Assembly (NCBI RefSeq): GCF_005491205.1 | Contig: NZ_CP028035.1 | Span: 3,720,001 to 3,784,000 of the forward strand | DNA from: Nissabacter sp. SGAir0207 | Lineage (GTDB): Bacteria > Pseudomonadota > Gammaproteobacteria > Enterobacterales > Enterobacteriaceae | Length of the DNA stretch: 64,000 bases | Reading direction: 5' to 3' | Shown here: piece after piece, positions 1-10,264 of the stretch | Numbering within the stretch: position 1 is the stretch's first letter | Layout of the letters: each line of letters opens with the position of its first letter | Made by a program: the position numbers and the translations under genes | Notes under the pieces: model-generated | Told to the model about the DNA's origin: nothing | Seen by the model: the letters and a program-made list of their open reading frames with translations, nothing else | The model's database searches: none

Positions 1-2
1 GG

Positions 3-458
3 CAACTGGATGCCCTTAGCCGCGAACTGCTCAGCAGCGCCTGCCTGATCCATGAGATTGGCCTCAGCGTCGATTTCCGTCAGGCTCCCCAACACGCCGC
101 CTATCTGGTGCGCCACCTGGATCTGCCCGGCTTTACCCCAGCGCAGAAAAAGCTGTTGGCGACCCTGCTGCAAAACCAGAACAACACCATTGATCTGGCG
201 CTGCTCAGCCAACAGAACGCCCTGCCGCCCCGTCAGGCCCAACGTCTTTGCCGCCTGCTGCGTCTGGCGATCATCTTCGCCAGCCGCCGCCGCGACGACA
301 CCCTGCCAGCGGTACGGCTGCGTGCCAACGATGACGCGCTGACGGTGACGCTGCCGCCCGGCTGGCTGGAGCAGCACCCGCTGCGGGCCGAAGAGCTGGA
401 GCACGAGAGCCACTGGCAGAGTTATGTCCACTGGCCGCTGGAAGTCGAAGAGGCGTAG
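3..458 (+). CDS. gppA: guanosine pentaphosphate phosphohydrolase, C-terminal part
   Basis: Only the C-terminal end (about 151 residues) of this gene lies in the window; the reading frame is already open at base 3. GppA belongs to the Ppx/GppA family and hydrolyses pppGpp to ppGpp in the stringent response. The visible part is the C-terminal HD-like helical region, with HEIGLSVDF near the start and the end HWPLEVEEA, which closely follows the E. coli protein. The sugar-kinase-like catalytic domain is outside the window. It is convergent with rep, as in E. coli, and the two share a terminator. The identification rests on sequence and on context (gppA-rep-ppiC-ilvC). Confidence 0.93.
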   Translation, partial: QLDALSRELLSSACLIHEIGLSVDFRQAPQHAAYLVRHLDLPGFTPAQKKLLATLLQNQNNTIDLALLSQQNALPPRQAQRLCRLLRLAIIFASRRRDDTLPAVRLRANDDALTVTLPPGWLEQHPLRAEELEHESHWQSYVHWPLEVEEA

Positions 459-470
459 CACCCAATAAAA

Positions 471-497
471 AAGGCCGGTTTATAACCGGCCTTTTTT
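471..497. terminator. bidirectional terminator between gppA and rep
   Basis: The hairpin AAGGCCGGTT-TAT-AACCGGCCTT is flanked by A and T runs, so it can act as an intrinsic terminator on both strands for the convergent gppA and rep genes. Confidence 0.88.
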
Positions 498-507
498 TAT
501 GCGCGCA

Positions 508-2529
508 TCAACTGCCGCGCGCCTTCGCCAGCATCTCGCGGATGCTCGCCAGATTGCTCTGGCCCTTCTGCATCCGCTCCTGCGGGCTGACCACCTTGCG
601 CTCCGTCTCCCACGCCAGATCGTCCTGCGGCAGTTCCAGCAGGAAGCGGCTCGGCTCCGGCCGCACCAACTCGCCATACTGGCGGCGCTCGCGGCAGAGG
701 GTGAAGATCATCTCACGCTGGGCGCGGGTGATGCCAACGTAGGCCAGCCGACGCTCCTCCTCAATGTTGTCCTCATCAATGCTGCTCTGGTGCGGCAACA
801 GCCCCTCCTCCATGCCAACCAGAAACACATAGGGGAACTCCAGACCTTTGGAGGCGTGCAGCGTCATCAGTTGCACCTGATCCAGCTCCTCCTCGCTCTC
901 GCCGCGCTCCATCATGTCACGCAGCGTGAAGCGGGTGACCACCTGCGCCAGCGTCATCGGCTCGTCCAGATCGTTGCCCTCGAGCATCTCGGTCATCCAG
1001 CTGAACAGCTGGTTGACGTTCTTCATCCGCATCTCCGCCGCCTTGGCGCTCGGCGAGGTCTCATACAGCCAGCTCTCGTAGTCGATGCCGTGGATCAAGT
1101 CCCGCACCGCCGCCACCGGGTTGCGCTCCGCCAGATCGGCCACTCCTTTCAGCCAGTGGGTGAAGCGCTGCAACGCCTCCAGCCCACGGCCGGTCAGGTA
1201 CTGGCTCAGCCCCAGATCAAAGCTGGCGGCAAACAGGCTTTTGTTGCGCTGGTTGGCCCACTCCCCCAGCTTTTGCAGCGTCGCCGGGCCGATTTCGCGC
1301 TTCGGCGTGTTGACGATGCGCAGGAAGGCGCTGTCATCCCCCTCGTTGGTCAGCACGCGCAGGTAGGCGAGCAGATCCTTGATCTCTGGCCGTGAGAAGA
1401 AAGAGGTGCCGCCGGAGATGCGGTACGGGATGCGGTTCTGCATCAGCATCTTCTCAAACAGGCGCGACTGGTGGTTGCCGCGGTAGAGGATGGCGTAGTC
1501 GCTGTACTGGGTCTTCTTCACGAAGCGGTGGGCGATCAGCTCGCCAACCACCCGCTCCGCCTCGTGGTCTTCGTTGTTGGCGGTCACCACTTTCAGCGCC
1601 TCGCCATAGCCCAGCTCGGAGAAGAGGCGCTTCTCAAACACGTGCGGGTTGTTGGCGATCAGGATGTTGGCGGCCTTCAGGATGCGGCCGGTGGAGCGGT
1701 AATTCTGCTCCAGCTTGATCACCTGCAACGCCGGGAAATCCTCTTTCAGCAGCACCAGATTCTGTGGCCGCGCGCCGCGCCAGGAGTAGATGGACTGGTC
1801 GTCATCGCCCACCACGGTAAAGCGCGCCCGCGCGCCGACCAGCAGCTTCACCAGTTCGTACTGGCTGGTGTTGGTGTCCTGATACTCATCCACCAGCAGG
1901 TAACGGATACGGTTCTGCCAGCGCTCGCGCACCTCGGCGTTGCGTTGCAGCAGCAGCGTCGGCAGCAGGATCAGGTCGTCAAAATCGAGCACGTTGCAGG
2001 CGCGCAGGTGGTCGTGGTACAGCCCGTAGCAGTGGGCGAACAGCTTCTCCCGCTCGGATCGCGCACGCGTTGCCGCGCCCTGTGGATCCACCAGATCGTT
2101 TTTCCAGTTTGAGATCGTCGAGATCAACTGCTGGAGCAGCGCCTTGTCATTCTCCAGCCACTTCTCCGTCAGCTCTTTCAGCAGCGCGAGCTGGTCCTGG
2201 TCATCGAACAGCGAGAAGTTGGACTTCATGCCGAGGGCGGCGTACTCGCGCTTGATGATATCCAGCCCCAGCGTGTGGAAGGTGGAGATCATCAGCCCCC
2301 GCGCCTCTTTGCGCCCCAGCGTCTGCGCCACGCGCTCCTTCATCTCACGCGCTGCCTTGTTGGTGAAGGTCACGGCGGCGATGTGGCGCGCCTGATAGCC
2401 GCACTGGCGGATCAGGTGGGCAATTTTGTTGGTGATGACGCGGGTCTTGCCCGATCCCGCCCCGGCCAGCACGAGGCAAGGCCCGGTAACGAATTCGACG
2501 GCGTGTTGTTGGCTGGGGTTTAATCGCAT
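508..2529 (-). CDS. rep: ATP-dependent DNA helicase Rep
   Basis: Rep is a 3'-5' superfamily 1A helicase that works at replication forks with DnaB and helps clear nucleoprotein blocks. The 673-residue product has the E. coli length. It shows the Walker A motif GAGSGKT near residue 22, the motif [16 protein letters not shown] (motif III) and VGITRAQRE near the C-terminus (motif VI). The C-terminal tail after residue 640 is basic and is the part expected to contact the replicative helicase. The start ATG gives MRLNPSQQ, as in the family. It lies between gppA (convergent) and ppiC (divergent), the standard enterobacterial arrangement. Confidence 0.97.
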   Translation of the reverse strand: MRLNPSQQHAVEFVTGPCLVLAGAGSGKTRVITNKIAHLIRQCGYQARHIAAVTFTNKAAREMKERVAQTLGRKEARGLMISTFHTLGLDIIKREYAALGMKSNFSLFDDQDQLALLKELTEKWLENDKALLQQLISTISNWKNDLVDPQGAATRARSEREKLFAHCYGLYHDHLRACNVLDFDDLILLPTLLLQRNAEVRERWQNRIRYLLVDEYQDTNTSQYELVKLLVGARARFTVVGDDDQSIYSWRGARPQNLVLLKEDFPALQVIKLEQNYRSTGRILKAANILIANNPHVFEKRLFSELGYGEALKVVTANNEDHEAERVVGELIAHRFVKKTQYSDYAILYRGNHQSRLFEKMLMQNRIPYRISGGTSFFSRPEIKDLLAYLRVLTNEGDDSAFLRIVNTPKREIGPATLQKLGEWANQRNKSLFAASFDLGLSQYLTGRGLEALQRFTHWLKGVADLAERNPVAAVRDLIHGIDYESWLYETSPSAKAAEMRMKNVNQLFSWMTEMLEGNDLDEPMTLAQVVTRFTLRDMMERGESEEELDQVQLMTLHASKGLEFPYVFLVGMEEGLLPHQSSIDEDNIEEERRLAYVGITRAQREMIFTLCRERRQYGELVRPEPSRFLLELPQDDLAWETERKVVSPQERMQKGQSNLASIREMLAKARGS

Positions 2530-2682
2530 GGCGCTTTTTTGCTCACTGGGATGACGGGCGGCGATTGTATCAGAAAGGCGGACGGAGATTGACCGCCTTT
2601 ACCTTTCAATTTGCCCTGCCGGGTCTACATCCGGCGCGCCGGGTGGTAGAGTAGCGCGGACACATTTATGAAGGGTTCTATT

Positions 2683-2964
2683 ATGGCGAATACCGCATCG
2701 GCGCTGCATATCCTGGTGGATACCGAGCAGCAGGCCAAAGAGATTCTGGACAAACTGGCGAAGGGCGCTGATTTCCAGGAGATGGCACGCAAGCACTCCA
2801 CGTGCCCCTCCAAGCGCTCCGGCGGCTCGCTGGGCGAGTTCCGCAAGGGCGACATGGTGCCGTCCTTTGACAAGGCTGTCTTCAGCTGTGAATTGCTGAA
2901 ACCTTATGGGCCAGTGAAGACCCAGTTTGGCTACCACATCATCAAGGTGCTTTACCGCAACTGA
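2683..2964 (+). CDS. ppiC: peptidyl-prolyl cis-trans isomerase C (parvulin)
   Basis: A single-domain parvulin of 93 residues without signal peptide, so cytoplasmic; it catalyses cis-trans isomerisation of Xaa-Pro bonds. The parvulin core is seen as [33 protein letters not shown] and [12 protein letters not shown], the last identical to E. coli PpiC. I chose the ATG that gives MANTASALH because it matches the family length and has AAGGG seven bases upstream; an in-frame ATG five codons earlier (2668) would put the ribosome-binding site inside the gene. It is convergent with ilvC. Confidence 0.95.
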   Translation: MANTASALHILVDTEQQAKEILDKLAKGADFQEMARKHSTCPSKRSGGSLGEFRKGDMVPSFDKAVFSCELLKPYGPVKTQFGYHIIKVLYRN

Positions 2965-2982
2965 TGGCCGCCAGGCAGCAAA

Positions 2983-3010
2983 AAGGGCACCCCGTGGGGT
3001 GCCCTTCTTT
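2983..3010. terminator. bidirectional terminator between ppiC and ilvC
   Basis: A perfect stem GGGCACCCC-GT-GGGGTGCCC flanked by an A run on the left and TTCTTTTT on the right. It serves the convergent ppiC and ilvC transcripts. Confidence 0.88.
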
Positions 3011-3023
3011 TTATTCCGACCGG

Positions 3024-4502
3024 TTAGCCCGCAACCGCGATGCGTTTCATGTCGGTCATGTAGCCGCGCAGCTTGCGGCCCACCGCCTCAATCGGGTGGT
3101 TGCGGATCGCTTCGTTGACGTCACGCAGCTGGGCGTTGTCTACCGCCGTGCCGGTGGTGGCCTTGCCCAAGTCACCGGTTTGCAGCGAGGCCATGAAGGC
3201 TTCTTGCAGCAACGGCACCGCCGCATTGGCGAACAGGTAGTTGCCGTACTCCGCGGTGTCAGAGATGACCACGTTCATCTCGTACAGACGCTTACGGGCG
3301 ATGGTGTTGGCGATCAGTGGCAGCTCATGCAGCGACTCGTAGTAGGCTGACTCTTCGATGATGCCGGAGTCCACCATGGTTTCGAACGCCAGTTCCACCC
3401 CGGCCTTCACCATCGCAATCATCAGCACGCCGTGGTCAAAGTACTCCTGCTCGGCGATTTTGCCCTCCTGCTGCGGCGCGTTCTCAAACGCGGTCGCGCC
3501 GGTCTCTTCACGCCAGGTCAGCAGTTTCACGTCATCCTCTGCCCAGTCAGCCATCATGCCGCTGGAGAAGGCGCCGGAGATGATGTCATCCATGTGTTTC
3601 TGGAACAGCGGTGCCATGATGCCTTTCAGCTGCTCGGAGAGCGCGTTGGCACGCAGTTTCGCCGGGTTGGAGAGGCGATCCATCATCAGGGTGATGCCGC
3701 CCTGCTTCAGCGCCTCGGTGATGGTCTCCCAGCCGAACTGGATCAGTTTTTCCGCGTAAGCCGGATCCGCGCCGTCAGCCACCAGCTTGTCGAAGCAGAG
3801 CAGCGAACCGGCCTGCAACATGCCGCACAGGATGGTCTGCTCGCCCATCAGGTCAGACTTCACCTCGGCCACGAACGAGGACTCCAGCACGCCAGCACGG
3901 TGGCCGCCGGTGGCCGCTGCCCATGCCTTGGCGATGGCCATGCCCTCACCCTTCGGATCGTTCTCCGGGTGTACCGCGATCAGCGTCGGTACGCCAAAGC
4001 CGCGTTTGTACTCTTCACGCACTTCGGTGCCCGGACATTTCGGCGCCACCATCACCACGGTGATGTCTTTGCGGATCTGCTCGCCCACTTCTACGATGTT
4101 GAAGCCGTGGGAGTAACCCAGCGCCGCGCCATCTTTCATCAGCGGCTGCACTGCCTGCACCACGGCGCTGTGCTGTTTGTCTGGGGTCAGGTTCACCACC
4201 AGATCCGCCTGCGGCACCAGCTCTTCGTAAGTGCCCACCTTGAAGCCGTTCTCGGTCGCCTTGCGCCAGGAGGCGCGTTTCTCGTCAATTGCCTCTTTGC
4301 GCAGCGCATAGGCGATGTCCAGGCCGGAGTCACGCATGTTCAGCCCTTGGTTCAGGCCCTGCGCGCCACAGCCGACAATCACCACCTTTTTCCCTTTCAG
4401 GTAGCCAGCTTCGTCAGCGAATTCGTCGCGGGACATGAAGCGACATTTGCCCAATTGTGCCAGCTGCTGGCGCAGGTTCAGGGTGTTGAAGTAGTTAGCC
4501 AT
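3024..4502 (-). CDS. ilvC: ketol-acid reductoisomerase, class II
   Basis: IlvC converts acetolactate and acetohydroxybutyrate into dihydroxy acids with NADPH and Mg2+, the second common step of valine and isoleucine synthesis. The product is 492 residues, the long class II form of enterobacteria (E. coli 491) with a duplicated knotted C-terminal domain. The nucleotide-binding [17 protein letters not shown] follows the N-terminal segment [14 protein letters not shown]. It is divergent from ilvY, whose product activates it when substrate accumulates, and two IlvY-type operators lie in the gap. Confidence 0.98.
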   Translation of the reverse strand: MANYFNTLNLRQQLAQLGKCRFMSRDEFADEAGYLKGKKVVIVGCGAQGLNQGLNMRDSGLDIAYALRKEAIDEKRASWRKATENGFKVGTYEELVPQADLVVNLTPDKQHSAVVQAVQPLMKDGAALGYSHGFNIVEVGEQIRKDITVVMVAPKCPGTEVREEYKRGFGVPTLIAVHPENDPKGEGMAIAKAWAAATGGHRAGVLESSFVAEVKSDLMGEQTILCGMLQAGSLLCFDKLVADGADPAYAEKLIQFGWETITEALKQGGITLMMDRLSNPAKLRANALSEQLKGIMAPLFQKHMDDIISGAFSSGMMADWAEDDVKLLTWREETGATAFENAPQQEGKIAEQEYFDHGVLMIAMVKAGVELAFETMVDSGIIEESAYYESLHELPLIANTIARKRLYEMNVVISDTAEYGNYLFANAAVPLLQEAFMASLQTGDLGKATTGTAVDNAQLRDVNEAIRNHPIEAVGRKLRGYMTDMKRIAVAG

Positions 4503-4594
4503 GGTGGGACTCCGTCGATGTTGTGTTCGCTGTTATTTTCACTGCCCACCCTCTCTGGGGAGGCGTCGTTGAATCCACTATATGCTATGCGTGG

Positions 4595-4644
4595 CATTGC
4601 TTAAATTGATATATTGAGAATCTGTCATTGCATAAAATGCAATG
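4595..4644. promoter_or_regulatory. tandem IlvY operators in the ilvY-ilvC intergenic region
   Basis: Bases 4626-4644 form the perfect inverted repeat CATTGCAT-AAA-ATGCAATG. A second copy at 4595-4613 starts with CATTGC and matches the first at 14 of 19 positions when aligned without gaps, with centres 31 bp apart, about three helical turns on one face. E. coli IlvY is known to bind two tandem operators here, repressing its own gene and activating ilvC with inducer. Assignment to IlvY is by position and symmetry. Confidence 0.7.
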
Positions 4645-4675
4645 TGAACCCCGTCATTGTTGAGAGCGCCGCCTG

Positions 4676-5557
4676 ATGGATATCCGCGATCTGAAACTGT
4701 TCCTGCACCTGACCGAAAGCCGCCACTTTGGCCGCACCGCCAAGGCGATGCACGTCAGCCCCTCCACCCTGTCGCGCCAGATCCAGCGGCTGGAGGAGAG
4801 CATCGGCCAGCCGCTGTTTTTGCGCGACAACCGCACCGTGCAACTGACCGACGCTGGCGAGCAGGTGCGCGGCTTTGCCCAGCATACGCTGCTGCAATAC
4901 CAGCAGTTGCGCCACGCGCTGGGGCAGAAGGGGCCGTCGCTGACCGGCGAACTGCGCCTGTTCTGTTCGGTGACGGCGGCCTACAGCCACCTGCCCGCCA
5001 TCCTTGACCGCTTCCGCGCCCAGCATCCCTTGGTGGAGATCAAGCTGACCACCGGCGACGCGGCGGACGCGGTGCAGAAGGTGCAGTCCAACGAGGCGGA
5101 TCTGGGCATCGCCGGGCGGCCGGAAGCCCTGCCGACCAGCATCGGCTTTACCAAAATCGGCGAGATCCCGCTGGTGCTGATCGCCCCGGCGCTGCCCTGC
5201 CCGGTACGCAGCCAGGCGATCGCGCCGCAGCCGGTCTGGTCTGACATTCCGTTTATCTTGCCCGAGCACGGCCCGACGCGGCGGCGCATCGACGCCTGGT
5301 TCCGCCGCCACCGCATCAGCAACCCGCAGATCTACGCCACCGTCTCCGGCCATGAGGCGATTGTTTCGATGGTGGCGCTGGGGTGCGGCATCGCGCTGAT
5401 TCCGGGGGTGGTGCTGGAGAACAGCCCCGAGTCGATGCGTAGCCGCATCTCGGTGCTGGATCACATCTCGCTGGTCGCGCCGTTTGAACTGGGGGTGTGC
5501 GTGCAGAAGAAGCGCCTGAGCGAGACGCTGATTGAGGCATTTTGGAGTTTACTGTAG
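4676..5557 (+). CDS. ilvY: LysR-type activator of ilvC
   Basis: A 293-residue LysR-family regulator. The N-terminal winged helix-turn-helix is visible in residues 1-60 (DIRDLKLFLHLTESRHFGR, then STLSRQIQRLEES), followed by a periplasmic-binding-protein-like effector domain. In E. coli IlvY senses acetolactate or acetohydroxybutyrate and activates ilvC. The divergent position with respect to ilvC and the operators between them identify it. The ribosome-binding site is weak (GAGAG, far from the ATG), in keeping with a low-level regulator. Confidence 0.95.
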   Translation: MDIRDLKLFLHLTESRHFGRTAKAMHVSPSTLSRQIQRLEESIGQPLFLRDNRTVQLTDAGEQVRGFAQHTLLQYQQLRHALGQKGPSLTGELRLFCSVTAAYSHLPAILDRFRAQHPLVEIKLTTGDAADAVQKVQSNEADLGIAGRPEALPTSIGFTKIGEIPLVLIAPALPCPVRSQAIAPQPVWSDIPFILPEHGPTRRRIDAWFRRHRISNPQIYATVSGHEAIVSMVALGCGIALIPGVVLENSPESMRSRISVLDHISLVAPFELGVCVQKKRLSETLIEAFWSLL

Positions 5558-5565
5558 CGAAAGCA

Positions 5566-5585
5566 GGGGCCGCCGCGGCGGCCCC
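5566..5585. terminator. GC-only hairpin between ilvY and ilvA
   Basis: A 20-base perfect palindrome GGGGCCGCCGCGGCGGCCCC lies in the 33-base gap between the convergent ends of ilvY and ilvA. There is no T run on either side, so it may be a 3'-end protecting or pausing hairpin rather than an efficient intrinsic terminator. Confidence 0.45.
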
Positions 5586-5590
5586 ACAGG

Positions 5591-7135
5591 TCAGCCGGCG
5601 AGGAAGAAGCGGAACGCCGGGTTGTCGGTTTCGTCATGGCAGACGTAGCCGAGCGCCGTCAGGTGGCGGTCGAACTCTGGCTCACGCTCGCCCAACTCAA
5701 ACGCCGCCAGCACCCGGCCATAGTCAGTGCCGTGGCTGCGGTAGTGGAACAGCGAGATGTTCCAGTGGGTGCCGAGGGTGTGCAGGAACTTGAGCAGCGC
5801 GCCCGGCGACTCCGGGAACTCAAAGCTGAACAGCCGCTCGCGCAGTGGCTTGCTGGGACGGCCACCCACCATGTAGCGCACGTGCAGCTTGGCCATCTCA
5901 TCATCAGAGAGATCCATCACCTGATAGCCACCGGCCACCAGTTCGTCGATGATCTCGCGCCGCTCGCTGTGGCCGCGCGTCAGCCGCACGCCGACAAAGA
6001 TATTGGCGTTGTCGGCATCGGCGTAGCGGTAGTTGAACTCCGTTACCGCACGGCCGCCCAGCAACTGGCAGAAGGTCAGGAAGCTGCCCTTCTGCTCCGG
6101 GATGGTGACCGCCAGCAGCGCCTCACGCTGCTCGCCCAGCTCGCAGCGCTCCGAAACGTAACGCAACCCGTGGAAGTTGAGGTTGGCGCCGGAGAGCACG
6201 TGCGCCAGCCGCTCGCCACGAAGGTTATGCTGCTGCACATACTTCTTCATGCCCGCCAGCGCCAGCGCGCCGGAGGGTTCGGCGATCGCCCGCACATCCT
6301 CAAACAGATCCTTGACCGCGGCGCAGATGGCATCGCTGTCGACGGTAATCACATCATCCAGGTACTCACGGCAGAGGCGGAAGGTCTCGTTGCCGATGCG
6401 CTTCACCGCCACGCCCTCAGCGAACAGCCCGACGCGCGGCAGGTCAACCGGCTCGCCAGCATCCAGCGCCGCGCGCAGGCAGGCGGAGTCCTCCGCCTCC
6501 ACGCCAATCACCTTGATCTGCGGCATCAGCTGCTTGATCAGCACCGCCACCCCGGCCGCCAGCCCGCCGCCGCCCACCGGCACGAACACCCGGTCAAGGT
6601 GCGCGTCCTGTTGCAACAGCTCCAGCGCCAGCGTGCCCTGCCCGGCGATCACCGCCGGGTGGTCGAAAGGCGGCACGAAGGTCATGCCCTGCTGTTCAGA
6701 CAGCTCGATCGCCCGCGCTTTGGCCTCATCAAAGTTCGCACCATGCAGCAGCACCTCGCCGCCAAAGTTGCGCACCGCGTCCACCTTGATGTCGGCGGTT
6801 GCCACTGGCATCACGATCAGCGACTTGATGTTGCCGCGCGTGGCGGAGAGCGCCACCCCCTGCGCGTGGTTGCCCGCCGAGGCGGTTACCACGCCACGGG
6901 CTTTCTGCTCCTCGGTGAGGCTGGCGATCATCGCGTAGGCCCCGCGCAGCTTGAAGCTGTGCACCGGCTGGCGATCCTCGCGTTTCACCAGCACGGTATT
7001 GCCCAGCCGGGCAGAGAGTTTGTCCATCGCCTGCAACGGGGTGACCTGTGCCACCTCGTAGACCGGCGCACGCAGCACCGCCCGTAGGTACTCGGCACCG
7101 CACGGGGTGCCGGAAAGGGGTTGTGATTCCGCCAT
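5591..7135 (-). CDS. ilvA: biosynthetic threonine deaminase
   Basis: IlvA deaminates threonine to 2-oxobutanoate, the committed step to isoleucine, with pyridoxal phosphate. At 514 residues it equals the E. coli enzyme. The PLP lysine is in HSFKLRGAY (K62) and the phosphate-binding loop is the glycine run VGGGGLAAG. The C-terminal 180 residues carry two ACT-like regulatory repeats, each with a segment of the type PEQKGSFLTF or PESPGALLKF, where isoleucine (inhibitor) and valine (activator) act. It is the last gene of ilvLGMEDA and starts 5 bases after the ilvD stop. Confidence 0.98.
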   Translation of the reverse strand: MAESQPLSGTPCGAEYLRAVLRAPVYEVAQVTPLQAMDKLSARLGNTVLVKREDRQPVHSFKLRGAYAMIASLTEEQKARGVVTASAGNHAQGVALSATRGNIKSLIVMPVATADIKVDAVRNFGGEVLLHGANFDEAKARAIELSEQQGMTFVPPFDHPAVIAGQGTLALELLQQDAHLDRVFVPVGGGGLAAGVAVLIKQLMPQIKVIGVEAEDSACLRAALDAGEPVDLPRVGLFAEGVAVKRIGNETFRLCREYLDDVITVDSDAICAAVKDLFEDVRAIAEPSGALALAGMKKYVQQHNLRGERLAHVLSGANLNFHGLRYVSERCELGEQREALLAVTIPEQKGSFLTFCQLLGGRAVTEFNYRYADADNANIFVGVRLTRGHSERREIIDELVAGGYQVMDLSDDEMAKLHVRYMVGGRPSKPLRERLFSFEFPESPGALLKFLHTLGTHWNISLFHYRSHGTDYGRVLAAFELGEREPEFDRHLTALGYVCHDETDNPAFRFFLAG

Positions 7136-7140
7136 CAGCC

Positions 7141-8991
7141 TTAGCCTCCCAGCTTGCTCTTGTCGCGTACCGCGCCCTTGTCAGCGCTGGTGGCCAGTGT
7201 GGCGTAAGCGCGCAGCGCGAAGGAGACCTGACGCTCACGCGCCTGTGGCGTCCAGGCCTGATCGCCCCGTGCCTGCTCGGTTTCACGGCGGGCGGCCAGC
7301 TCGCTGTCAGCCACATCCAGCACGATGCCACGGTTCGGGATGTTGATGTCGATGATGTCGCCATCCTTCACCAGACCGATCAGGCCACCGTTGGCCGCCT
7401 CTGGTGAGACGTGGCCGATGGAGAGGCCGGAGGTGCCGCCGGAGAAGCGGCCATCGGTGATCAGCGCGCAGCTCTTGCCGAGGCCCATCGACTTCAGGTA
7501 GGTAGTCGGGTAGAGCATCTCCTGCATCCCCGGCCCGCCTTTCGGCCCCTCGTAGCGGATCACTACCACGTCGCCCGCCACCACTTTGCCGCCGAGGATC
7601 GCCTCAACCGCATCGTCCTGGCTCTCGTAGACCTTGGCCGGGCCACGGAAGGTCAGGCTCTCCTTGTCCACGCCAGCGGTTTTGACGATGCAGCCATCTT
7701 CCGCCACGTTGCCGTAGAGCACCGCCAGCCCGCCATCCTGACTGTAGGCGTGCTCACGGGTGCGGATGCAACCCTCCTGGCGGTCGGTGTCCAGCGACTC
7801 CCAGCGGCAATCCTGGGAGAAGGCCTGCGTAGTGCGGATGCCCGCTGGGCCTGCGGAGAACATCTTTTTCACCGCGTCGTTGTCGGTGACCATCACGTCA
7901 TACTCCGCCAGCGTCTGCGGCAGGGTCTGCATCAGGACGTTGTTCACCTCGCGGTTCAGCAGGCCAGCGCGATCCAGCTCGCCGAGGATGCCAATCACGC
8001 CGCCAGCGCGGTGCACATCCTCCATATGGTACTTCTGGGTGCTCGGCGCGACCTTGCAGAGGTGCGGCACCTTGCGCGACAGGCGATCGATGTCGGACAT
8101 GGTGAAGTCCACCTCGCCCTCCTGCGCCGCCGCCAGCAAGTGCAGCACGGTGTTGGTGGAGCCGCCCATCGCGATATCCAGCGTCATGGCGTTCTCAAAC
8201 GCCGCCTTGTTGGCGATGTTGCGCGGCAGCACGCTCTCATCGTCCTGTTCGTAATAGCGTTTCGCCAGACCGACGATGCGTTTGCCCGCGTTGATGAACA
8301 GATCCTTGCGGTCGGCGTGGGTCGCCAGCAGCGAGCCGTTGCCCGGCTGGGAGAGGCCGAGCGCCTCGGTCAGGCAGTTCATTGAGTTGGCGGTAAACAT
8401 CCCGGAGCAGGAGCCGCAGGTCGGGCAGGCGGAACGCTCAATCTGGTTGCTCTCCTCATCGGACACCTTCGGGTTGGCACCCTGGATCATGGCGTCGATC
8501 AGGTCGAGCTTGATGATTTTGTCGGAGAGCTTGGTTTTCCCGGCTTCCATCGGGCCGCCCGACACAAAGATCACTGGGATGTTGAGGCGCAGTGAGGCCA
8601 TCAGCATTCCGGGGGTGATCTTGTCGCAGTTGGAGATACAGACCATGGCGTCGGCGCAGTGCGCGTTCACCATGTACTCCACGGAGTCAGCGATCAACTC
8701 ACGTGAAGGCAGCGAGTAGAGCATACCACCGTGGCCCATGGCGATGCCGTCATCAACGGCGATGGTGTTGAACTCTTTCGCCACGCCGCCGGCGGCTTCA
8801 ATCTGTTCCGCCACCAGCTTGCCCAAATCGCGCAGGTGCACGTGGCCCGGCACAAACTGCGTGAAGGAGTTGACCACCGCGATGATCGGCTTGCCGAAAT
8901 CGTCGTCGGTCATCCCGGTGGCGCGCCACAGCGCGCGGGCGCCGGCCATGTTGCGGCCGTGGGTGGTGGTAGCGGAACGGTACTTAGGCAT
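7141..8991 (-). CDS. ilvD: dihydroxy-acid dehydratase
   Basis: IlvD dehydrates dihydroxy-isovalerate and dihydroxy-methylvalerate to the 2-oxo acids, the third common Ile/Val step; it carries an iron-sulfur cluster. The cluster cysteines are visible in [10 protein letters not shown] and ACPTCGSC. I start at the ATG for MPKYRSATT (616 residues, the E. coli length), with GGAG nine bases upstream; an ATG two codons earlier (8997) has a spacing of only three. The stop is followed 5 bases later by ilvA. The iron-sulfur enzyme is known to be oxidant-sensitive in E. coli. Confidence 0.97.
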   Translation of the reverse strand: MPKYRSATTTHGRNMAGARALWRATGMTDDDFGKPIIAVVNSFTQFVPGHVHLRDLGKLVAEQIEAAGGVAKEFNTIAVDDGIAMGHGGMLYSLPSRELIADSVEYMVNAHCADAMVCISNCDKITPGMLMASLRLNIPVIFVSGGPMEAGKTKLSDKIIKLDLIDAMIQGANPKVSDEESNQIERSACPTCGSCSGMFTANSMNCLTEALGLSQPGNGSLLATHADRKDLFINAGKRIVGLAKRYYEQDDESVLPRNIANKAAFENAMTLDIAMGGSTNTVLHLLAAAQEGEVDFTMSDIDRLSRKVPHLCKVAPSTQKYHMEDVHRAGGVIGILGELDRAGLLNREVNNVLMQTLPQTLAEYDVMVTDNDAVKKMFSAGPAGIRTTQAFSQDCRWESLDTDRQEGCIRTREHAYSQDGGLAVLYGNVAEDGCIVKTAGVDKESLTFRGPAKVYESQDDAVEAILGGKVVAGDVVVIRYEGPKGGPGMQEMLYPTTYLKSMGLGKSCALITDGRFSGGTSGLSIGHVSPEAANGGLIGLVKDGDIIDINIPNRGIVLDVADSELAARRETEQARGDQAWTPQARERQVSFALRAYATLATSADKGAVRDKSKLGG

Positions 8992-9018
8992 GCTCATTTA
9001 CTCCAATTATGCTGAAAA

Positions 9019-9041
9019 GCAGGCGGGGAACGGCCGCCTGC
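9019..9041 (-). other. intercistronic hairpin between ilvE and ilvD
   Basis: The gap between ilvE and ilvD holds the stem GCAGGCGG / CCGCCTGC with a 7-base loop. There is no T run, so it is more likely an mRNA-stability or processing structure than a terminator; it lies about 30 bases before the ilvD start. Confidence 0.5.
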
Positions 9042-9054
9042 CGTGTCTGTCTGC

Positions 9055-9984
9055 TTATTGTGGGTTCACTGGATCCAGCCAGCCGTATTTGTCTTCTGTC
9101 TCGCCGGTGAACAGGCCGAAGAACGCTTGCTGGATGCGCTTGGTGACCGGGCCACACTTGCCGATGCCCACCTGGATGTCATCCACGCTGCGTACCGGGG
9201 TGATCTCTGCCGCGGTGCCGGACATGAACACTTCGTCCGCCAGGTAGAGGGATTCGCGTGACAGCACCTGCTCACGCACTTCGATGCCCAGATCTTTCGC
9301 CAGCTTGATGATGGCGTCACGGGTGATGCCCGGCAGCGCGGAGGAGGTGAATGGCGGGGTGAACAGGATGCCGTCTTTCACTTCGAACAGGTTTTCGCCC
9401 GCGCCTTCAGAAACATAGCCGTGGACGTCCAGCGCGATGCCCTCTTGGTAGCCCTGACGGCGCGCTTCGCTGCCCACCAGCAGGGAGGAGAGGTAGTTAC
9501 CGCCCGCTTTCGCGCCGGTCGGGATGGTGTTGGCCGCCACGCGGTTCCAGGAGGAGACCATGGCGTCGATGCCCTGCTCCAGCGCCTCTTCACCCAGGTA
9601 TGCGCCCCACGGGAAGGCGGCGATGATAACGTCAGTGGTGTAACCGGCCGGCGGGTTGACGCCCATGCCCACGTCGCCCACGAACACCAGCGGACGGATG
9701 TAGGCGCTGGTCAGGTTGTTTTTGCGCAGGGTTTCGCGGCAGGCTTCCATCAGCTCATCCACGCTCTGGGAGACCGGGAAACGGTAGATTTTGGCGGAGT
9801 CACGCAGACGCTGCATGTGCTCGCGGTGGCGGAACACCACCGGGCCGAGGTGGGACTGGTAGCAACGCACACCCTCAAAGACGGAGGTGCCGTAGTGCAG
9901 CGCGTGGGACATCACGTGAACCTTGGCCTCTTCCCACTTCACCATCTCGCCATTGAACCAAATATAATCCGCTTTCTTCGTCAT
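9055..9984 (-). CDS. ilvE: branched-chain amino-acid aminotransferase
   Basis: IlvE is a fold-type IV PLP transaminase that makes Ile, Val and Leu from their 2-oxo acids and glutamate. The 309-residue product begins MTKKADYIWFNGEMV and has the E. coli length. The catalytic lysine lies in TGAKAGGNYL, and the family signature follows as SEGAGENLF. The frame stays open 25 codons further upstream, but that extension would cover the end of ilvM, and a purine-rich GGAAGAG stands before the chosen ATG. The gene is third in ilvGMEDA. Confidence 0.97.
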   Translation of the reverse strand: MTKKADYIWFNGEMVKWEEAKVHVMSHALHYGTSVFEGVRCYQSHLGPVVFRHREHMQRLRDSAKIYRFPVSQSVDELMEACRETLRKNNLTSAYIRPLVFVGDVGMGVNPPAGYTTDVIIAAFPWGAYLGEEALEQGIDAMVSSWNRVAANTIPTGAKAGGNYLSSLLVGSEARRQGYQEGIALDVHGYVSEGAGENLFEVKDGILFTPPFTSSALPGITRDAIIKLAKDLGIEVREQVLSRESLYLADEVFMSGTAAEITPVRSVDDIQVGIGKCGPVTKRIQQAFFGLFTGETEDKYGWLDPVNPQ

Positions 9985-10006
9985 GCTTCTCTTCCTTTCG
10001 TACGCC

Positions 10007-10264
10007 TTAGGCGCGTATTTGTTGTGATGTGTGTTGTTGGATCTCGACGCAGGCGACATCCATCAGTTTGCTTAACTGACTAGACAGTAAATCCACCGGC
10101 CGTTGGCTGGCAACGGTCAATTCAATATTAATGTTGTCGCTGTTCGCGCTCTGGTCCATGTTCATCGCGCAAACCTGAAAACCGCGGTGGCGCACCACGC
10201 GCAGGACACGTTCTAACATCTCTGGGCGGAAGCGGGCTTGGATGGAAACCTGATGCTGCATCAT
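10007..10264 (-). CDS. ilvM: acetohydroxyacid synthase II, small subunit
   Basis: An 85-residue ACT-domain protein, the regulatory subunit that stabilises and activates the IlvG catalytic subunit of the valine-resistant AHAS II. The sequence [28 protein letters not shown] and the end TSQQIRA follow E. coli IlvM. Its start overlaps the ilvG stop in an ATGA arrangement (4 bases), which suggests translational coupling and fits a fixed subunit ratio. Confidence 0.96.
   Translation of the reverse strand: MMQHQVSIQARFRPEMLERVLRVVRHRGFQVCAMNMDQSANSDNINIELTVASQRPVDLLSSQLSKLMDVACVEIQQHTSQQIRA

Noticed and set aside
508..2529. Long open frames opposite rep, ilvA, metL and other genes
   Set aside because: They are frames on the other strand of GC-rich coding sequence, lack ribosome-binding sites and family similarity, and overlap well-identified genes completely.
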